Origin: Niallia sp. FSL W8-0635
GTDB lineage: Bacteria > Bacillota > Bacilli > Bacillales > Cytobacillaceae
Direction of reading: 5' to 3'
Assembly (NCBI RefSeq): GCF_038007965.1
Contig: NZ_JBBOYD010000001.1
Span: forward strand, 1,342,501 to 1,406,500
DNA length: 64,000 nt
Shown here one piece after another: positions 56,330-64,000 of this stretch (position 1 is its first letter; the number at the start of each line of letters is the position of its first letter). Under the pieces are notes generated by a model. The model was not told where the DNA came from, did not search any database, and was given only the letters and a program-made list of their open reading frames with translations. Both the position numbers and the translations under genes were made by a program.

Positions 56330-56506
56330 TGTAAAGGTGTTGCTTGGCATCTTGTATTTTCAGAAGAAAGCCTTAGACCATTAAATGATGCTAGTAAAAA
56401 GATTATGACGAAGGAAAAATGGATGCACCATGCGTTTTTCCAGGATTATGAGCCTCAGACGATTGATCGGCTTGGGGAGATGGAGCAGATGACGTTATTT
56501 GAGTGA
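56330..56506 (+). pseudogene. Probable gene remnant ending in a sliding-clamp-binding motif
   Basis: A 58-codon open frame with no start codon or ribosome site, bounded by repeats on both sides. It reads KGVAWHLVFSEESLRPLNDA, then MTKEKWMHHAFFQDYEPQTI and ends EMEQMTLFE. The protein-like composition and the C-terminal QMTLF, a match to the beta-clamp-binding consensus QLxLF used by polymerases and repair proteins, suggest the decayed 3' end of a DNA-repair or replication gene. The family is not identified. Confidence 0.35.
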
Positions 56507-56520
56507 TGGAAATTGATAGC

Positions 56521-56572
56521 AAACAACAGTACCTGGCACCTTATTGGATGCCAAGTACTGTTGTTATTTTCT
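56521..56572. terminator. Repeat-type hairpin downstream of the remnant
   Basis: AACAACAGTACCTGGCA pairs with TGCCAAGTACTGTTGTT (one C-T difference unpaired), followed by ATTTTC. Belongs to the dispersed repeat family. Confidence 0.7.
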
Positions 56573-56657
56573 AGATTGGATTTTTTCATAATCTATCAAA
56601 ATGGAAGTGGACAGCACTGCCATGATAGTCGTTATAAACTATATTTGAAGTCTGTCT

Positions 56658-57413
56658 CTAAGAAAAGTCTGGGTAAGTTTTCTGTGTAGTAGCTTGGCCC
56701 AAGTCATGACCATAAAAAATGTGAGTTGGACGTATCTCAGCCATAAGGCTTTTTATTTTTCTGATCGATTCATTAGCCATTTGTTGATTGAATGTAGCAA
56801 ATGGAATTTCATCTTCATAATTTTCTTTTGTATAGGCTAAATCAACCGTCAATAAAATAGGACCGGATTGCTTCGTTGTAATTAGAATTGATTGATGTCC
56901 TGGTGTATGGCCAGGAGTAAATAGAAGTTGAATTCCAGGCATAAGTTCGTAATCGCCTTGAATGGCCTTATAATTTAAATCAGCTTGAGTGCATTCTGGT
57001 GGAGCATAACTATCATTTCCAATGGCAACATCCAACTCTGCATGTTGAACAAATATGGGTGTTTTGGGAAACAGTGAATTTCCACCTGCGTGGTCCATGT
57101 GTAAATGGGAAGAAATGATTGCTTGAATGTCATCAGGTTTATAGCCAATTCTATTTAAAACAGCAAGAATATGATCTTCCTTTCTCATATCAGGTAAGAA
57201 TAAACCTTCATATGGCGTATGATCAAAATAACCTGGATTTTCAATAAATGATTCTGGCATACCTGTATCAATGATGATTGGTCCATCCTTTGTCTCTAGC
57301 AGATAGGACCATATTTGCAAGGTTACAAGCTTTCCAGGCTTTAATTTTTGATTTAAAGACGAATGATCAAGCGTTAACTTTCCAGTTGGTAACCAGTAAA
57401 GTCTTTCTATCAT
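56658..57413 (-). CDS. aiiA: N-acyl-homoserine lactonase, AiiA type
   Basis: Metallo-beta-lactamase-fold lactonase that opens the lactone ring of acyl-homoserine lactones, the quorum signals of many Gram-negative bacteria. It closely parallels Bacillus AiiA throughout: LDHSSLN, PGKLVTL, DTGMPES, SSHLHMDHAGG, TPGHTPGHQS, LAYTKEN and FYGHD. The dizinc ligands are all present (H103, H105, D107, H108, H169, D191, H236), with the catalytic Tyr194 in the same position as in AiiA. At 251 residues it is complete. The ATG follows GAGGGG. Activity is inferred from homology. Confidence 0.9.
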   Translation of the reverse strand: MIERLYWLPTGKLTLDHSSLNQKLKPGKLVTLQIWSYLLETKDGPIIIDTGMPESFIENPGYFDHTPYEGLFLPDMRKEDHILAVLNRIGYKPDDIQAIISSHLHMDHAGGNSLFPKTPIFVQHAELDVAIGNDSYAPPECTQADLNYKAIQGDYELMPGIQLLFTPGHTPGHQSILITTKQSGPILLTVDLAYTKENYEDEIPFATFNQQMANESIRKIKSLMAEIRPTHIFYGHDLGQATTQKTYPDFS

Positions 57414-57735
57414 TTAATACCCCTCTTTCATATTTTGAATAATCAGACTAATAATATTATGGCATAGATTTAACCTTTTGAACAAATAAATTTTTTTGGT
57501 GCCTTTTTGGTGCCTGGCACTTATTTTTTAAATAAAGACTATACATATTTAATATAGAAAAATAATGAAAGATGTACCATCCTAGGTGCATCTTTTCTTG
57601 TATAATATTTACATATATAATTAATTCTTCAAAAGGATGAGTTAGAAGATGGAGTATCCATTTAAATGAATTCAGATAGGAAATAAGTAAAGAGAAAAAA
57701 TTAGGAACGTATAAAGAATAGGGAGATTTTAGGTG
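57414..57735. other. 322-base region with repeat and hairpin
   Basis: AT-rich and gene-free. It contains a dispersed repeat copy (57498-57530, GGTGCC-TTTTT-GGTGCCTGGCAC) and a hairpin, AAAGATGTACC / GGTGCATCTTTT (57568-57596), ending TTTTCTTG, which may be a terminator. The promoter of the downstream helicase gene is not obvious. Confidence 0.6.
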
Positions 57736-60546
57736 ATGACAGAAAAGGAATTGATCGTAAACTCAGGTAGTGGAAATTTATTAAATGAGCTAGTTCAAGC
57801 TATTAGAGAGTGTGAAAGTTTTTATTTTAGTGTAGCATTTGTAAATTTTAGTGGACTACAGTTGCTATTAGATTCATTAAAAGAAGCAGAAACGAATGGG
57901 ATAAAAGGGAAGATTATTACATCTACCTACTTGAATTTTACGGAAGGCAAAGCATTAAGAAAAATTAATGAATTTAGTAATATAGATTTAAAAGTGTATG
58001 TTACAGATAAAGAGATAGGATTTCACACTAAGGCATATATTTTCGAAAATAAAGAAAACTATAAGGTTATTATTGGTTCCTCTAATATTACACAGAGTGC
58101 ATTAAAAAGTAATGTAGAATGGAATGTGAAAATCGTCTCTAAGGAAGATACTCCTTTTATCCATGATGTTAAAAAGGAATATGATCATTTATGGGATATT
58201 ACGACAGAAGCAGATGACCAATTTATTGACGACTATGAGGAGTTTGTAAATTCTATTATCAGTTATACCGGTAAAAACCATCAGCTTATTTATGAAAAAA
58301 GGGAGTATATCATTCCTAATAGAATGCAAAAAAGAGCAATGGAAAATCTTAACCGGTTACGTACTTTCGGTGAAAAAAAGGCGTTGGTTATTGCTGCTAC
58401 TGGTACCGGTAAAACGTATATGTCCGCCTTCGATGTAAAACAATATCAGCCAAAACGAATGCTGTTTATTGTACATAGAGAAGAAATATTGAAGAAAGCT
58501 AAAGAAACGTTTGAAAAACTATTACCAAATGAGAATATTAGATTTGGTTTATTAACGGGAAATCATAAAGAGAAAAATGCTGATTACATATTTACAACGA
58601 TCCAGACTTTATCCAAATGCTATAGTGAGTTTAATAAAGATTATTTTGATTACATTATATTCGATGAGGCACATCATGCAACGAGTAATAGTTATCAATC
58701 GGTCATTCAATATTTTGATCCTAAATTTACACTTGGAATGACAGCCACGCCAGAGAGAACAGATAATCAAAATGTATTTGATCTTTTCAATAATAATGTT
58801 GCTATTGAAGTACGTCTACATGAGGCGTTAGATGATGAATTAGTTGTTCCTTTTCACTATTTTGGAATCACGGATATAGATGAAGTTGATTTAAGTGATG
58901 TGGATATTAATGATATTACTGAAATTACGAAAAGACTAAAAGTAAATGAACGAGTAGATTTTATCATTGAGAAAATGCTTTTTTATCAGCATGATGGTAA
59001 AAAAAGAAAGTGTTTGGGATTCTGTGCAAGTATTGAGCATGCGAGATATATGACGGAGGAATTCAACAAAAAAGGTTATAAAAGTGCTTGTTTGACCGGA
59101 GAAATGAATGTTGATCAAAGGGCTCATTATATCAATAAATTAGAAGATGATACTGATGATTTGGAAGTGATTTTTTCCGTTGATATTTTTAATGAAGGAG
59201 TAGATATTCCTACTATAAATACGGTTCTAATGTTACGCCCTACGAATTCACCAATTGTATTTATTCAACAATTAGGTAGAGGATTAAGGAAGTATGAGGG
59301 AAAAAGCTTTCTGACCGTCTTAGATTTTATCGGAAATCACAGTAAAACATTTTTAATTGCTATCGCTTTAAATGGAAGTAGATATTACGATAAAGAAAGC
59401 TTAAAGGTTGCTATCGCAACAGGTTTCGCTAATATTCCAGGTAGTACGCATATACAAATGGATCGAATATCTCAAGAAAGAATTTTAGCACAAATTGATA
59501 GAGAGAATTTTCATTCCATGAAGTATTTAAAGGAAGAGTACTTTGAATTTAAAAACCTTAACAGTGGGAAAATTCCCTTCTTTTTAGTGGATTATTTAAA
59601 ATATGATGGAGCACCGGATCCCATTAAATTTATAGATAAAGAAAAAAGCTATCTTCAATTTGTTGCGAAAGTAGAAAAAGATAATAAGCTTAAAGAATTA
59701 CTATTGGATACTGATTTTGAAAGTGCATTAAAGGAGTTATCCAGTAAACTTCCTCTTAAAAGGATATATGAGTTTGTTATATTAAAAACTTTGCTAGAAA
59801 CAAATGAAATTACTCAGCAAGATGCAAAACAGGAAATTTTGAAGTATGTGGAAAGAGTGGATGATGACAGTATTATACATGCTTTTGAAAATTTAAACCA
59901 AATTTATTATGATAGTATGCAAAAGAGAGGAAAGCTTCAACTTTGTACATATGAGAATAATAAATTGATTAAAACGGAGCCTTTCAAGCGAATATTGGAA
60001 AAGGAACGACTTCGAATATATGTAGAAGATTGTATAATGTATGGAATTTTTCGATATGAAAAGGAATTTAAAGAAACTTATTATGGTATCCCGCATTTTA
60101 AATTATATGAACAATATCAAATGATTGATGCTGCTTTATTATCTAATTATCGCAAAATTCATAGTTCCTTTAGAGGATCGGGACTTTTAACAAATGGTAA
60201 TGAGTATTTTCTTTATATAGATCTTCACAAGGAAGAAGACATTAAAGAAAGTATTAATTATAAAGATAAGATTATTGATGAGAGTACTTTCCAATGGCAA
60301 ACACCAAATAGTACTAGTCAAAGTTCTGATAGAGGGAAGAATATTATTTACAATAAAGAAAGAGGGATACATTTACATTTATTTATTCGTAAATATAAAG
60401 AGATAGATGGGAAAACTGAGCCTTATATTTATATAGGGAAAGGGAATACGATAGAATTTGAAGGGGATAAACCAATTACTGTTATTATGGAGTTGGAGCA
60501 TACATTACCAACTAAAATTTATAATGAGTTTGTAGTAAAGGTGTAA
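57736..60546 (+). CDS. PLD-nuclease / SF2 helicase / DUF3427 fusion protein
   Basis: A 936-residue candidate defence protein. Residues 1-150 are a phospholipase-D-like nuclease domain with H97-x-K99 (GFHTKAYIF) and GSSNIT after it. About 185-560 is a superfamily 2 helicase: Walker A AATGTGKT (about 220-227), DEAH box (about 310), GMTATPERTD (about 335-344) and the motif VI QQLGRGLRKYEG. The remainder (about 600-936) is the DUF3427-type region seen in this architecture. A GTG at 57733 precedes the ATG at 57736. It is immediately followed by a NUDIX gene (convergent) and then MazG-like and HNH genes. PLD plus helicase is a common theme in phage defence; this protein's activity has not been shown. 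Confidence 0.88.
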   Translation: MTEKELIVNSGSGNLLNELVQAIRECESFYFSVAFVNFSGLQLLLDSLKEAETNGIKGKIITSTYLNFTEGKALRKINEFSNIDLKVYVTDKEIGFHTKAYIFENKENYKVIIGSSNITQSALKSNVEWNVKIVSKEDTPFIHDVKKEYDHLWDITTEADDQFIDDYEEFVNSIISYTGKNHQLIYEKREYIIPNRMQKRAMENLNRLRTFGEKKALVIAATGTGKTYMSAFDVKQYQPKRMLFIVHREEILKKAKETFEKLLPNENIRFGLLTGNHKEKNADYIFTTIQTLSKCYSEFNKDYFDYIIFDEAHHATSNSYQSVIQYFDPKFTLGMTATPERTDNQNVFDLFNNNVAIEVRLHEALDDELVVPFHYFGITDIDEVDLSDVDINDITEITKRLKVNERVDFIIEKMLFYQHDGKKRKCLGFCASIEHARYMTEEFNKKGYKSACLTGEMNVDQRAHYINKLEDDTDDLEVIFSVDIFNEGVDIPTINTVLMLRPTNSPIVFIQQLGRGLRKYEGKSFLTVLDFIGNHSKTFLIAIALNGSRYYDKESLKVAIATGFANIPGSTHIQMDRISQERILAQIDRENFHSMKYLKEEYFEFKNLNSGKIPFFLVDYLKYDGAPDPIKFIDKEKSYLQFVAKVEKDNKLKELLLDTDFESALKELSSKLPLKRIYEFVILKTLLETNEITQQDAKQEILKYVERVDDDSIIHAFENLNQIYYDSMQKRGKLQLCTYENNKLIKTEPFKRILEKERLRIYVEDCIMYGIFRYEKEFKETYYGIPHFKLYEQYQMIDAALLSNYRKIHSSFRGSGLLTNGNEYFLYIDLHKEEDIKESINYKDKIIDESTFQWQTPNSTSQSSDRGKNIIYNKERGIHLHLFIRKYKEIDGKTEPYIYIGKGNTIEFEGDKPITVIMELEHTLPTKIYNEFVVKV

Positions 60547-60580
60547 AAAAATGCTAGGGTGAATCCTAGCATTTTTTTAC
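60545..60580. terminator. Bidirectional terminator
   Basis: AAAAAAATGCTAGG pairs perfectly with CCTAGCATTTTTTT between the convergent helicase and NUDIX genes. Confidence 0.92.
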
Positions 60581-60972
60581 TTTTCATTTATTAATGCAGT
60601 AACTGCTGGAATATCTGCAGGTGCCCAGTTTAATGAATCTAAATTTTCTCTCTTTAGCCATACTAGTTTAGAATGTTCACTAGCCGTTGGAGTTCCGTCG
60701 ATAATTTTAGCTTTAATACATAATAAAGTAATGATAAAAGTGTCATATTCATGTGTATGTTCATGGAAAAGCTCTTCTGCCTTTATCATACATCCTAGTT
60801 CTTCCTTAATTTCTCTTTCGAGTGCTGTAAAGATATCCTCTCCCTTTTCTACCTTGCCACCAGGAAATTCCCATCTATTTGGAATAGTCATTTGAGGTGA
60901 TCGAAGTGCACATAATACTTCATTTTGATCGTTTTCGATAATTCCTGCTACTACATTTACTGTTTTTTTCAA
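60577..60972 (-). CDS. NUDIX hydrolase, MutT/8-oxo-dGTP-like
   Basis: A 131-residue nucleotide pyrophosphohydrolase. The NUDIX box is GGKVEKGEDIFTALEREIKE followed by E, with the WEFPGGK lead typical of MutT-like enzymes that clear oxidised nucleotides. The frame extends to 61014, but AGGAGG is 9 bases before the TTG at 60970-60972, and the family start MKKTVNVVAGII agrees. It is convergent with the helicase gene and may belong to the defence-like cluster or be a bystander. Confidence 0.88.
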   Translation of the reverse strand: MKKTVNVVAGIIENDQNEVLCALRSPQMTIPNRWEFPGGKVEKGEDIFTALEREIKEELGCMIKAEELFHEHTHEYDTFIITLLCIKAKIIDGTPTASEHSKLVWLKRENLDSLNWAPADIPAVTALINEK

Positions 60973-61090
60973 TTGGTGGATCCTCCTGAATAAGTTAATG
61001 TTCTTTATCATCATAGCATTGAAATAGTAGGAGGAGAAAGAATTTTATCATATAATAAAAAGTAATTATATCCGAAAGGAATTATAAAAA

Positions 61091-61414
61091 ATGCCAGTCC
61101 ACAACAAACTAGTAAGAGATAAAATACCACAAATCATCACATCGACAGGAAAAAAATATACAACGAAAATCTTGTCTGATTCAGAATACATACATGAGTT
61201 AAGAATGAAAAGCCTAGAAGAATTAAAGGAATACTTAGAAGCACCAAATCGTGAAAGTGCTTTAGAAGAATTAGCAGATGTTTTAGAGATTTTACATGCT
61301 TTAGCGAACTATCATCAATCAAGCTTCAAAGAAATTGACCAAATTAGAAAACAAAAAGCAGAAGACCGTGGTGAGTTTAAAGAAAGAATATATTTAGTAG
61401 AAGTAGAAGATTGA
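61091..61414 (+). CDS. MazG-like nucleotide pyrophosphohydrolase
   Basis: A 107-residue all-helical protein of the PRA-PH/MazG-like group. It opens with the typical NKLVRDKIPQII and carries the metal-binding EELADVLEI segment (about residues 57-65). Such enzymes hydrolyse nucleoside triphosphates or related nucleotides. ATG at 61091 follows AAAGGAA. It is followed 40 bases later by the HNH nuclease gene, so both are probably co-transcribed. Confidence 0.85.
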   Translation: MPVHNKLVRDKIPQIITSTGKKYTTKILSDSEYIHELRMKSLEELKEYLEAPNRESALEELADVLEILHALANYHQSSFKEIDQIRKQKAEDRGEFKERIYLVEVED

Positions 61415-61454
61415 TTTAATTAAAGATAACTTTAGTAGAACAGGTGAATTAAAT

Positions 61455-62453
61455 ATGAGCTTTAAATTGCAAATAGGAGAAATGCGAACAGAATATTTAA
61501 CAGATAAGGAGATTTGGGGCCACTTTAATTATATTTTTTCCAGTAAGTCAAAGAACTCAACTACTTATAAGTATGTCCTTATTAAATCTATGTTGGAAAA
61601 TTTATATAATGTGAATGATAGCTTAGAACTGTCTTATGATCGTTTATTCAGTAGTTTTGCAAAGATTTATTGGAATTTAGTTATCCATCATCAACTCAAT
61701 CAAATTAATATGACAGGAAAAAAAGCAGAAGTACAGAATATTCTATTGGATATTCAATCCCAATTCAATATTCCAAGCACGTTAGTTTTTGATAAGTTAT
61801 CTCCTGAGCTTCAAGTGGAAGTAATAAACAAAGTGAAAAAGAAATGTAAGCTCAATGTGATGGGAGCACTATATGGAGACACAGATCAAACAATTTATGA
61901 TTTTAATAATAAAACAGAGATGCTTCGATATAATCAAACTTTTTACTCCTTTATGCAAAGATTTCAAAGGATTTTAAACTATTTAACAAATTATCAACTC
62001 GCCGTGTTCTTAGAGAAATTTAATGAAAAAGGAAACACCACTAATCTTCTAATGAAAGTCGAAAATGTCTCAAAAAGATCTTCATTGGATCAATTCTACT
62101 TTCTTTTATCGTCTTATTATAATGGGAGCTGTTTTTATTGTGGAAAATCAATTAAAAGAAAACAGCTTGCTCATGTAGATCACTTTATTCCATGGAGCTT
62201 TGTTCAAACTGATCAATTATGGAATTTAGTTATATCCTGTTCAACTTGTAATTTAGCGAAAAACGATAAACTTGCTGAACAAGATTTTTTATCTTTATTG
62301 ATCGATCGAAATGAAGAACTTTTGAAAGAAAAGAAAATCCTGATAAGAGAAGATATGAAAATGTATCGAGAGAAAAAACTTGTGGAATTATATACTTTTT
62401 CAATTGATAATGGATATACAGATTTTTGGAGGCCGAAGAAGAGGATTATTTAA
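61455..62453 (+). CDS. HNH endonuclease with long helical N-terminal domain
   Basis: A 332-residue nuclease candidate. The HNH domain is C-terminal (about 220-275): zinc cysteines C226 and C229 (CFYCGK), the VDHFIPWS motif with D242/H243, the Asn in LWNLV (N257), and zinc cysteines C262 and C265 in SCSTCN. The first 215 residues are helical and unassigned, and could recognise a target or a partner. ATG follows AGGTGA. It is downstream of the MazG-like gene and ends at a terminator. Confidence 0.88.
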   Translation: MSFKLQIGEMRTEYLTDKEIWGHFNYIFSSKSKNSTTYKYVLIKSMLENLYNVNDSLELSYDRLFSSFAKIYWNLVIHHQLNQINMTGKKAEVQNILLDIQSQFNIPSTLVFDKLSPELQVEVINKVKKKCKLNVMGALYGDTDQTIYDFNNKTEMLRYNQTFYSFMQRFQRILNYLTNYQLAVFLEKFNEKGNTTNLLMKVENVSKRSSLDQFYFLLSSYYNGSCFYCGKSIKRKQLAHVDHFIPWSFVQTDQLWNLVISCSTCNLAKNDKLAEQDFLSLLIDRNEELLKEKKILIREDMKMYREKKLVELYTFSIDNGYTDFWRPKKRII

Positions 62454-62550
62454 ACAATACGGAGACATATCTTTTCTATCAAAAAAAATTTAGGTGCAAA
62501 GGATTTTACCTGGAAAAGATAATTCTATTTGAATTAGGAATATCTAGTAG

Positions 62551-62588
62551 AAAAAAGAGTTTCCCACTCAAGGAAAACTCTTTTTTTA
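62551..62588. terminator. Terminator between convergent genes
   Basis: AAAAAAGAGTTT...CC pairs with GGAAAACTCTTTTTT with a small bulge, between the HNH gene and the glycosidase gene. Confidence 0.8.
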
Positions 62589-62602
62589 GTAAACTTGAAG
62601 CT

Positions 62603-63601
62603 TTAGAAAATATCCTTTGAAGCTGCAACAGTAATGGTTCGATATTCTGTTCCCCAGTTAATAGTCGGATCCCCTTGTCGATATGCTCTGCTTGAACAAT
62701 AAAAATGATATAGCACACCATTATTGGTAATGACAGAAGGTTTATGGGCAAAGATGGAGTCTAGTTCTCCCACATCTCCAACCTTAATAATGGGTTCAGG
62801 ATATTTTTCCCAATTGAAAAGATCCTTTGAAAGGGCAATTCCTTCCTGGGCTTTTTTGTAGTTATAGCCAAAGAAGTACATTACCCATTGATCCCCGTCC
62901 TGTAAAACACAAGGGTCACTTACAAATCCGGCATCCCATCGCTCAGGAGAAACTTTTAATACTGGATTTTTCTCGTATCTTTTCCAGTCTTTCAAATTAG
63001 TAGAAGTGGCAACACCTGTTTGTTCAATCCATCTCCCAGTATTGGTATTTTTTGCGTTATAAAATAAATAAAATGTTCCTTCATATTCCACCAAACATTC
63101 TTTATAAAGACCACCTTTTTCCCAATCCTCTCCATTTTCGGGAACTAAGATAGGATCTTCGAGGCGATGCCATTCTAATAAATTTTCATCCTCTGTCCAT
63201 GCTAGACCAATCTTTGCGGAACCTTCCTCATAACCGAATTCTGGGTAGGCATGATAGACAAGCCAATATTTATTATCCCACTTTTTTAATGTTGGGGGAG
63301 CATCGATTCGGTTTTCCTTAAGAATCCAGGTACCTGCAACGTTTTTGGAATCCCAGTTGGTTCCCTCGTTTCTTCGTAAAATAATAGCAAGATGTTCCCA
63401 ATTAAGTAAATCTTCACTCTTAGCAAGAGCTGTTTGGTAACCTTCCCCATCAAATCCAACGTACATCATATAAAATTTATTTTGGTGTTGAAAGACAAAG
63501 GGACAGTCAACGGCGCGATAATCAAAGTTGCCTTCAATCCCTGATCCTGAAAGAACGGGCTTACCATATTTATAGGGTGTTAGGTACGATTGGATATTCA
63601 T
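62603..63601 (-). CDS. Five-bladed beta-propeller glycosidase (GH43/GH130-like)
   Basis: Intracellular glycoside hydrolase or phosphorylase with the five-bladed propeller fold. Repeated blade sequences (NKFYMMYVGFDGEG, KYWLVYHAYPEFG, GTFYLFYNAKN, QWVMYFFGYNY, VLYHFYCSS) and acidic residues in each are visible. No signal peptide. AAGGAG serves the ATG at 63601 (333 residues). Its start lies inside the end of the upstream rhamnosidase gene (32-base overlap), so translation is coupled and the substrates are probably linked, such as rhamnogalacturonan fragments. The exact GH family is not certain. Confidence 0.8.
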   Translation of the reverse strand: MNIQSYLTPYKYGKPVLSGSGIEGNFDYRAVDCPFVFQHQNKFYMMYVGFDGEGYQTALAKSEDLLNWEHLAIILRRNEGTNWDSKNVAGTWILKENRIDAPPTLKKWDNKYWLVYHAYPEFGYEEGSAKIGLAWTEDENLLEWHRLEDPILVPENGEDWEKGGLYKECLVEYEGTFYLFYNAKNTNTGRWIEQTGVATSTNLKDWKRYEKNPVLKVSPERWDAGFVSDPCVLQDGDQWVMYFFGYNYKKAQEGIALSKDLFNWEKYPEPIIKVGDVGELDSIFAHKPSVITNNGVLYHFYCSSRAYRQGDPTINWGTEYRTITVAASKDIF

Positions 63602-64000
63602 TAGATTTCTCCTTTTCATTATTTAATGGAATGGTTTCAAAATGATAGTGGCCGGAAACTATTTTTAAGACGATACAACCGTTTTCGAAACGTTGGAACT
63701 TCACACCTTCTGCCTCATCGATTGAAACTCCATTTTCGGTAATATCCGTAATGGAGACAGCTGGGATATAAACTTCACCAGAGCAATTCGCTGGGAGTTG
63801 AACTTCTAAAGAGAGTCGATTATTATCTACAAGCTTCCAATGAGTATACATTTTGCCTGTATATAAAACTTGCTCTGTCTTCACCCATTGTAAAGTATTT
63901 TCATAGTAAGGATTGATCTTAAATTGGTAGGCTTCCTCAATCGGATCAAATATATAATTTAAACCTGCTAATCCACTATAAATCCATTCTTCAATATGTC
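63570..64000 (-). CDS. Alpha-L-rhamnosidase (GH78), C-terminal part only
   Basis: The reading frame is open through the right edge of the window; the GTG at 63882-63884 is internal (preceded by NTLQWVKTE). The 143 residues seen begin HIEEWIYSGLAGLNYIFDPI, typical of the end of the GH78 (alpha/alpha)6 barrel, then the C-terminal beta-sandwich (LSLEVQLPANCSGEVYIP, ITENG, GHYHFE). These enzymes release L-rhamnose from pectic or flavonoid glycans. It overlaps the glycosidase gene by 32 bases. The catalytic core lies outside the window. Confidence 0.85.
   Translation of the reverse strand, partial: HIEEWIYSGLAGLNYIFDPIEEAYQFKINPYYENTLQWVKTEQVLYTGKMYTHWKLVDNNRLSLEVQLPANCSGEVYIPAVSITDITENGVSIDEAEGVKFQRFENGCIVLKIVSGHYHFETIPLNNEKEKSNEYPIVPNTL

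Noticed and set aside
62426..62620. Plus-strand open frame of 64 codons at the end of the HNH gene
   Set aside because: It overlaps the HNH gene end and a terminator and has no ribosome site.

Overview
The window is chromosomal DNA of a low-GC, endospore-forming member of the Bacillaceae. Three things point there: strong AAGGAGG-type ribosome binding sites with frequent TTG/GTG starts; spore-associated families (a CotF-like coat protein, two DUF3231 proteins, a CotJC-like manganese catalase); and Bacillus-type regulators and transporters (CstR, a GltC-like LysR protein, ActP/DUF485, HemAT). No rRNA, tRNA, CRISPR array, insertion sequence or prophage was seen. Both edges cut genes: a PRD-type PTS regulator on the left and an alpha-L-rhamnosidase on the right.

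Layout. 0-4.7 kb: PTS regulator, fructose/mannose-type EIIBCA permease, threonine aldolase. 4.7-6.6 kb: a six-unit tandem repeat, DUF3231 and DUF4181 proteins. 6.6-17 kb: an IclR regulator, a five-gene oligopeptide ABC transporter with an IclR-like operator, then an M14 carboxypeptidase-like protein, a YtcJ-like amidohydrolase and an FMN-binding PPOX protein. This looks like one peptide or acyl-amino-acid uptake and hydrolysis unit. 17-24 kb: a seven-LysM secreted protein, an inositol-monophosphatase-like gene and phnD-phnC-phnE1-phnE2. 24-27.4 kb: a sulfane-sulfur (persulfide) detoxification cluster with CstR and two matching operators. 27.4-31.7 kb: small sporulation-like genes, a polysaccharide deacetylase and acetate permease genes. 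31.7-34.9 kb: a wall-anchored GH53 endo-galactanase behind a promoter flanked by two identical-type operators and a cre site. 35-50 kb: metabolic and signalling genes (Mn catalase, MetE-like protein, two-component system, HAD phosphatase with a stand-alone DnaA domain I protein, hydroxyacyl-CoA dehydrogenase, a HemAT-like transducer with Tyr at the haem-histidine position, GltC-like/GdhA, an MCP). 52-57.4 kb: an M20 amidohydrolase, a peptide-binding lipoprotein, a second DUF3231 protein and a complete AiiA-type AHL lactonase. 57.7-62.5 kb: a defence-like cluster of a PLD-helicase-DUF3427 protein, a NUDIX hydrolase, a MazG-like pyrophosphohydrolase and an HNH nuclease. 62.6-64 kb: a beta-propeller glycosidase and the rhamnosidase end.

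How the parts fit. The galactanase, rhamnosidase and propeller glycosidase suggest growth on pectin side chains. Two peptide-uptake loci with peptidases suggest use of plant or microbial peptides. The AHL lactonase suggests competition with Gram-negative neighbours. The strongest leads are the defence-like cluster, the haem-less-looking HemAT, the DnaA domain I protein, the galactanase control region, and several families of short intergenic repeats.
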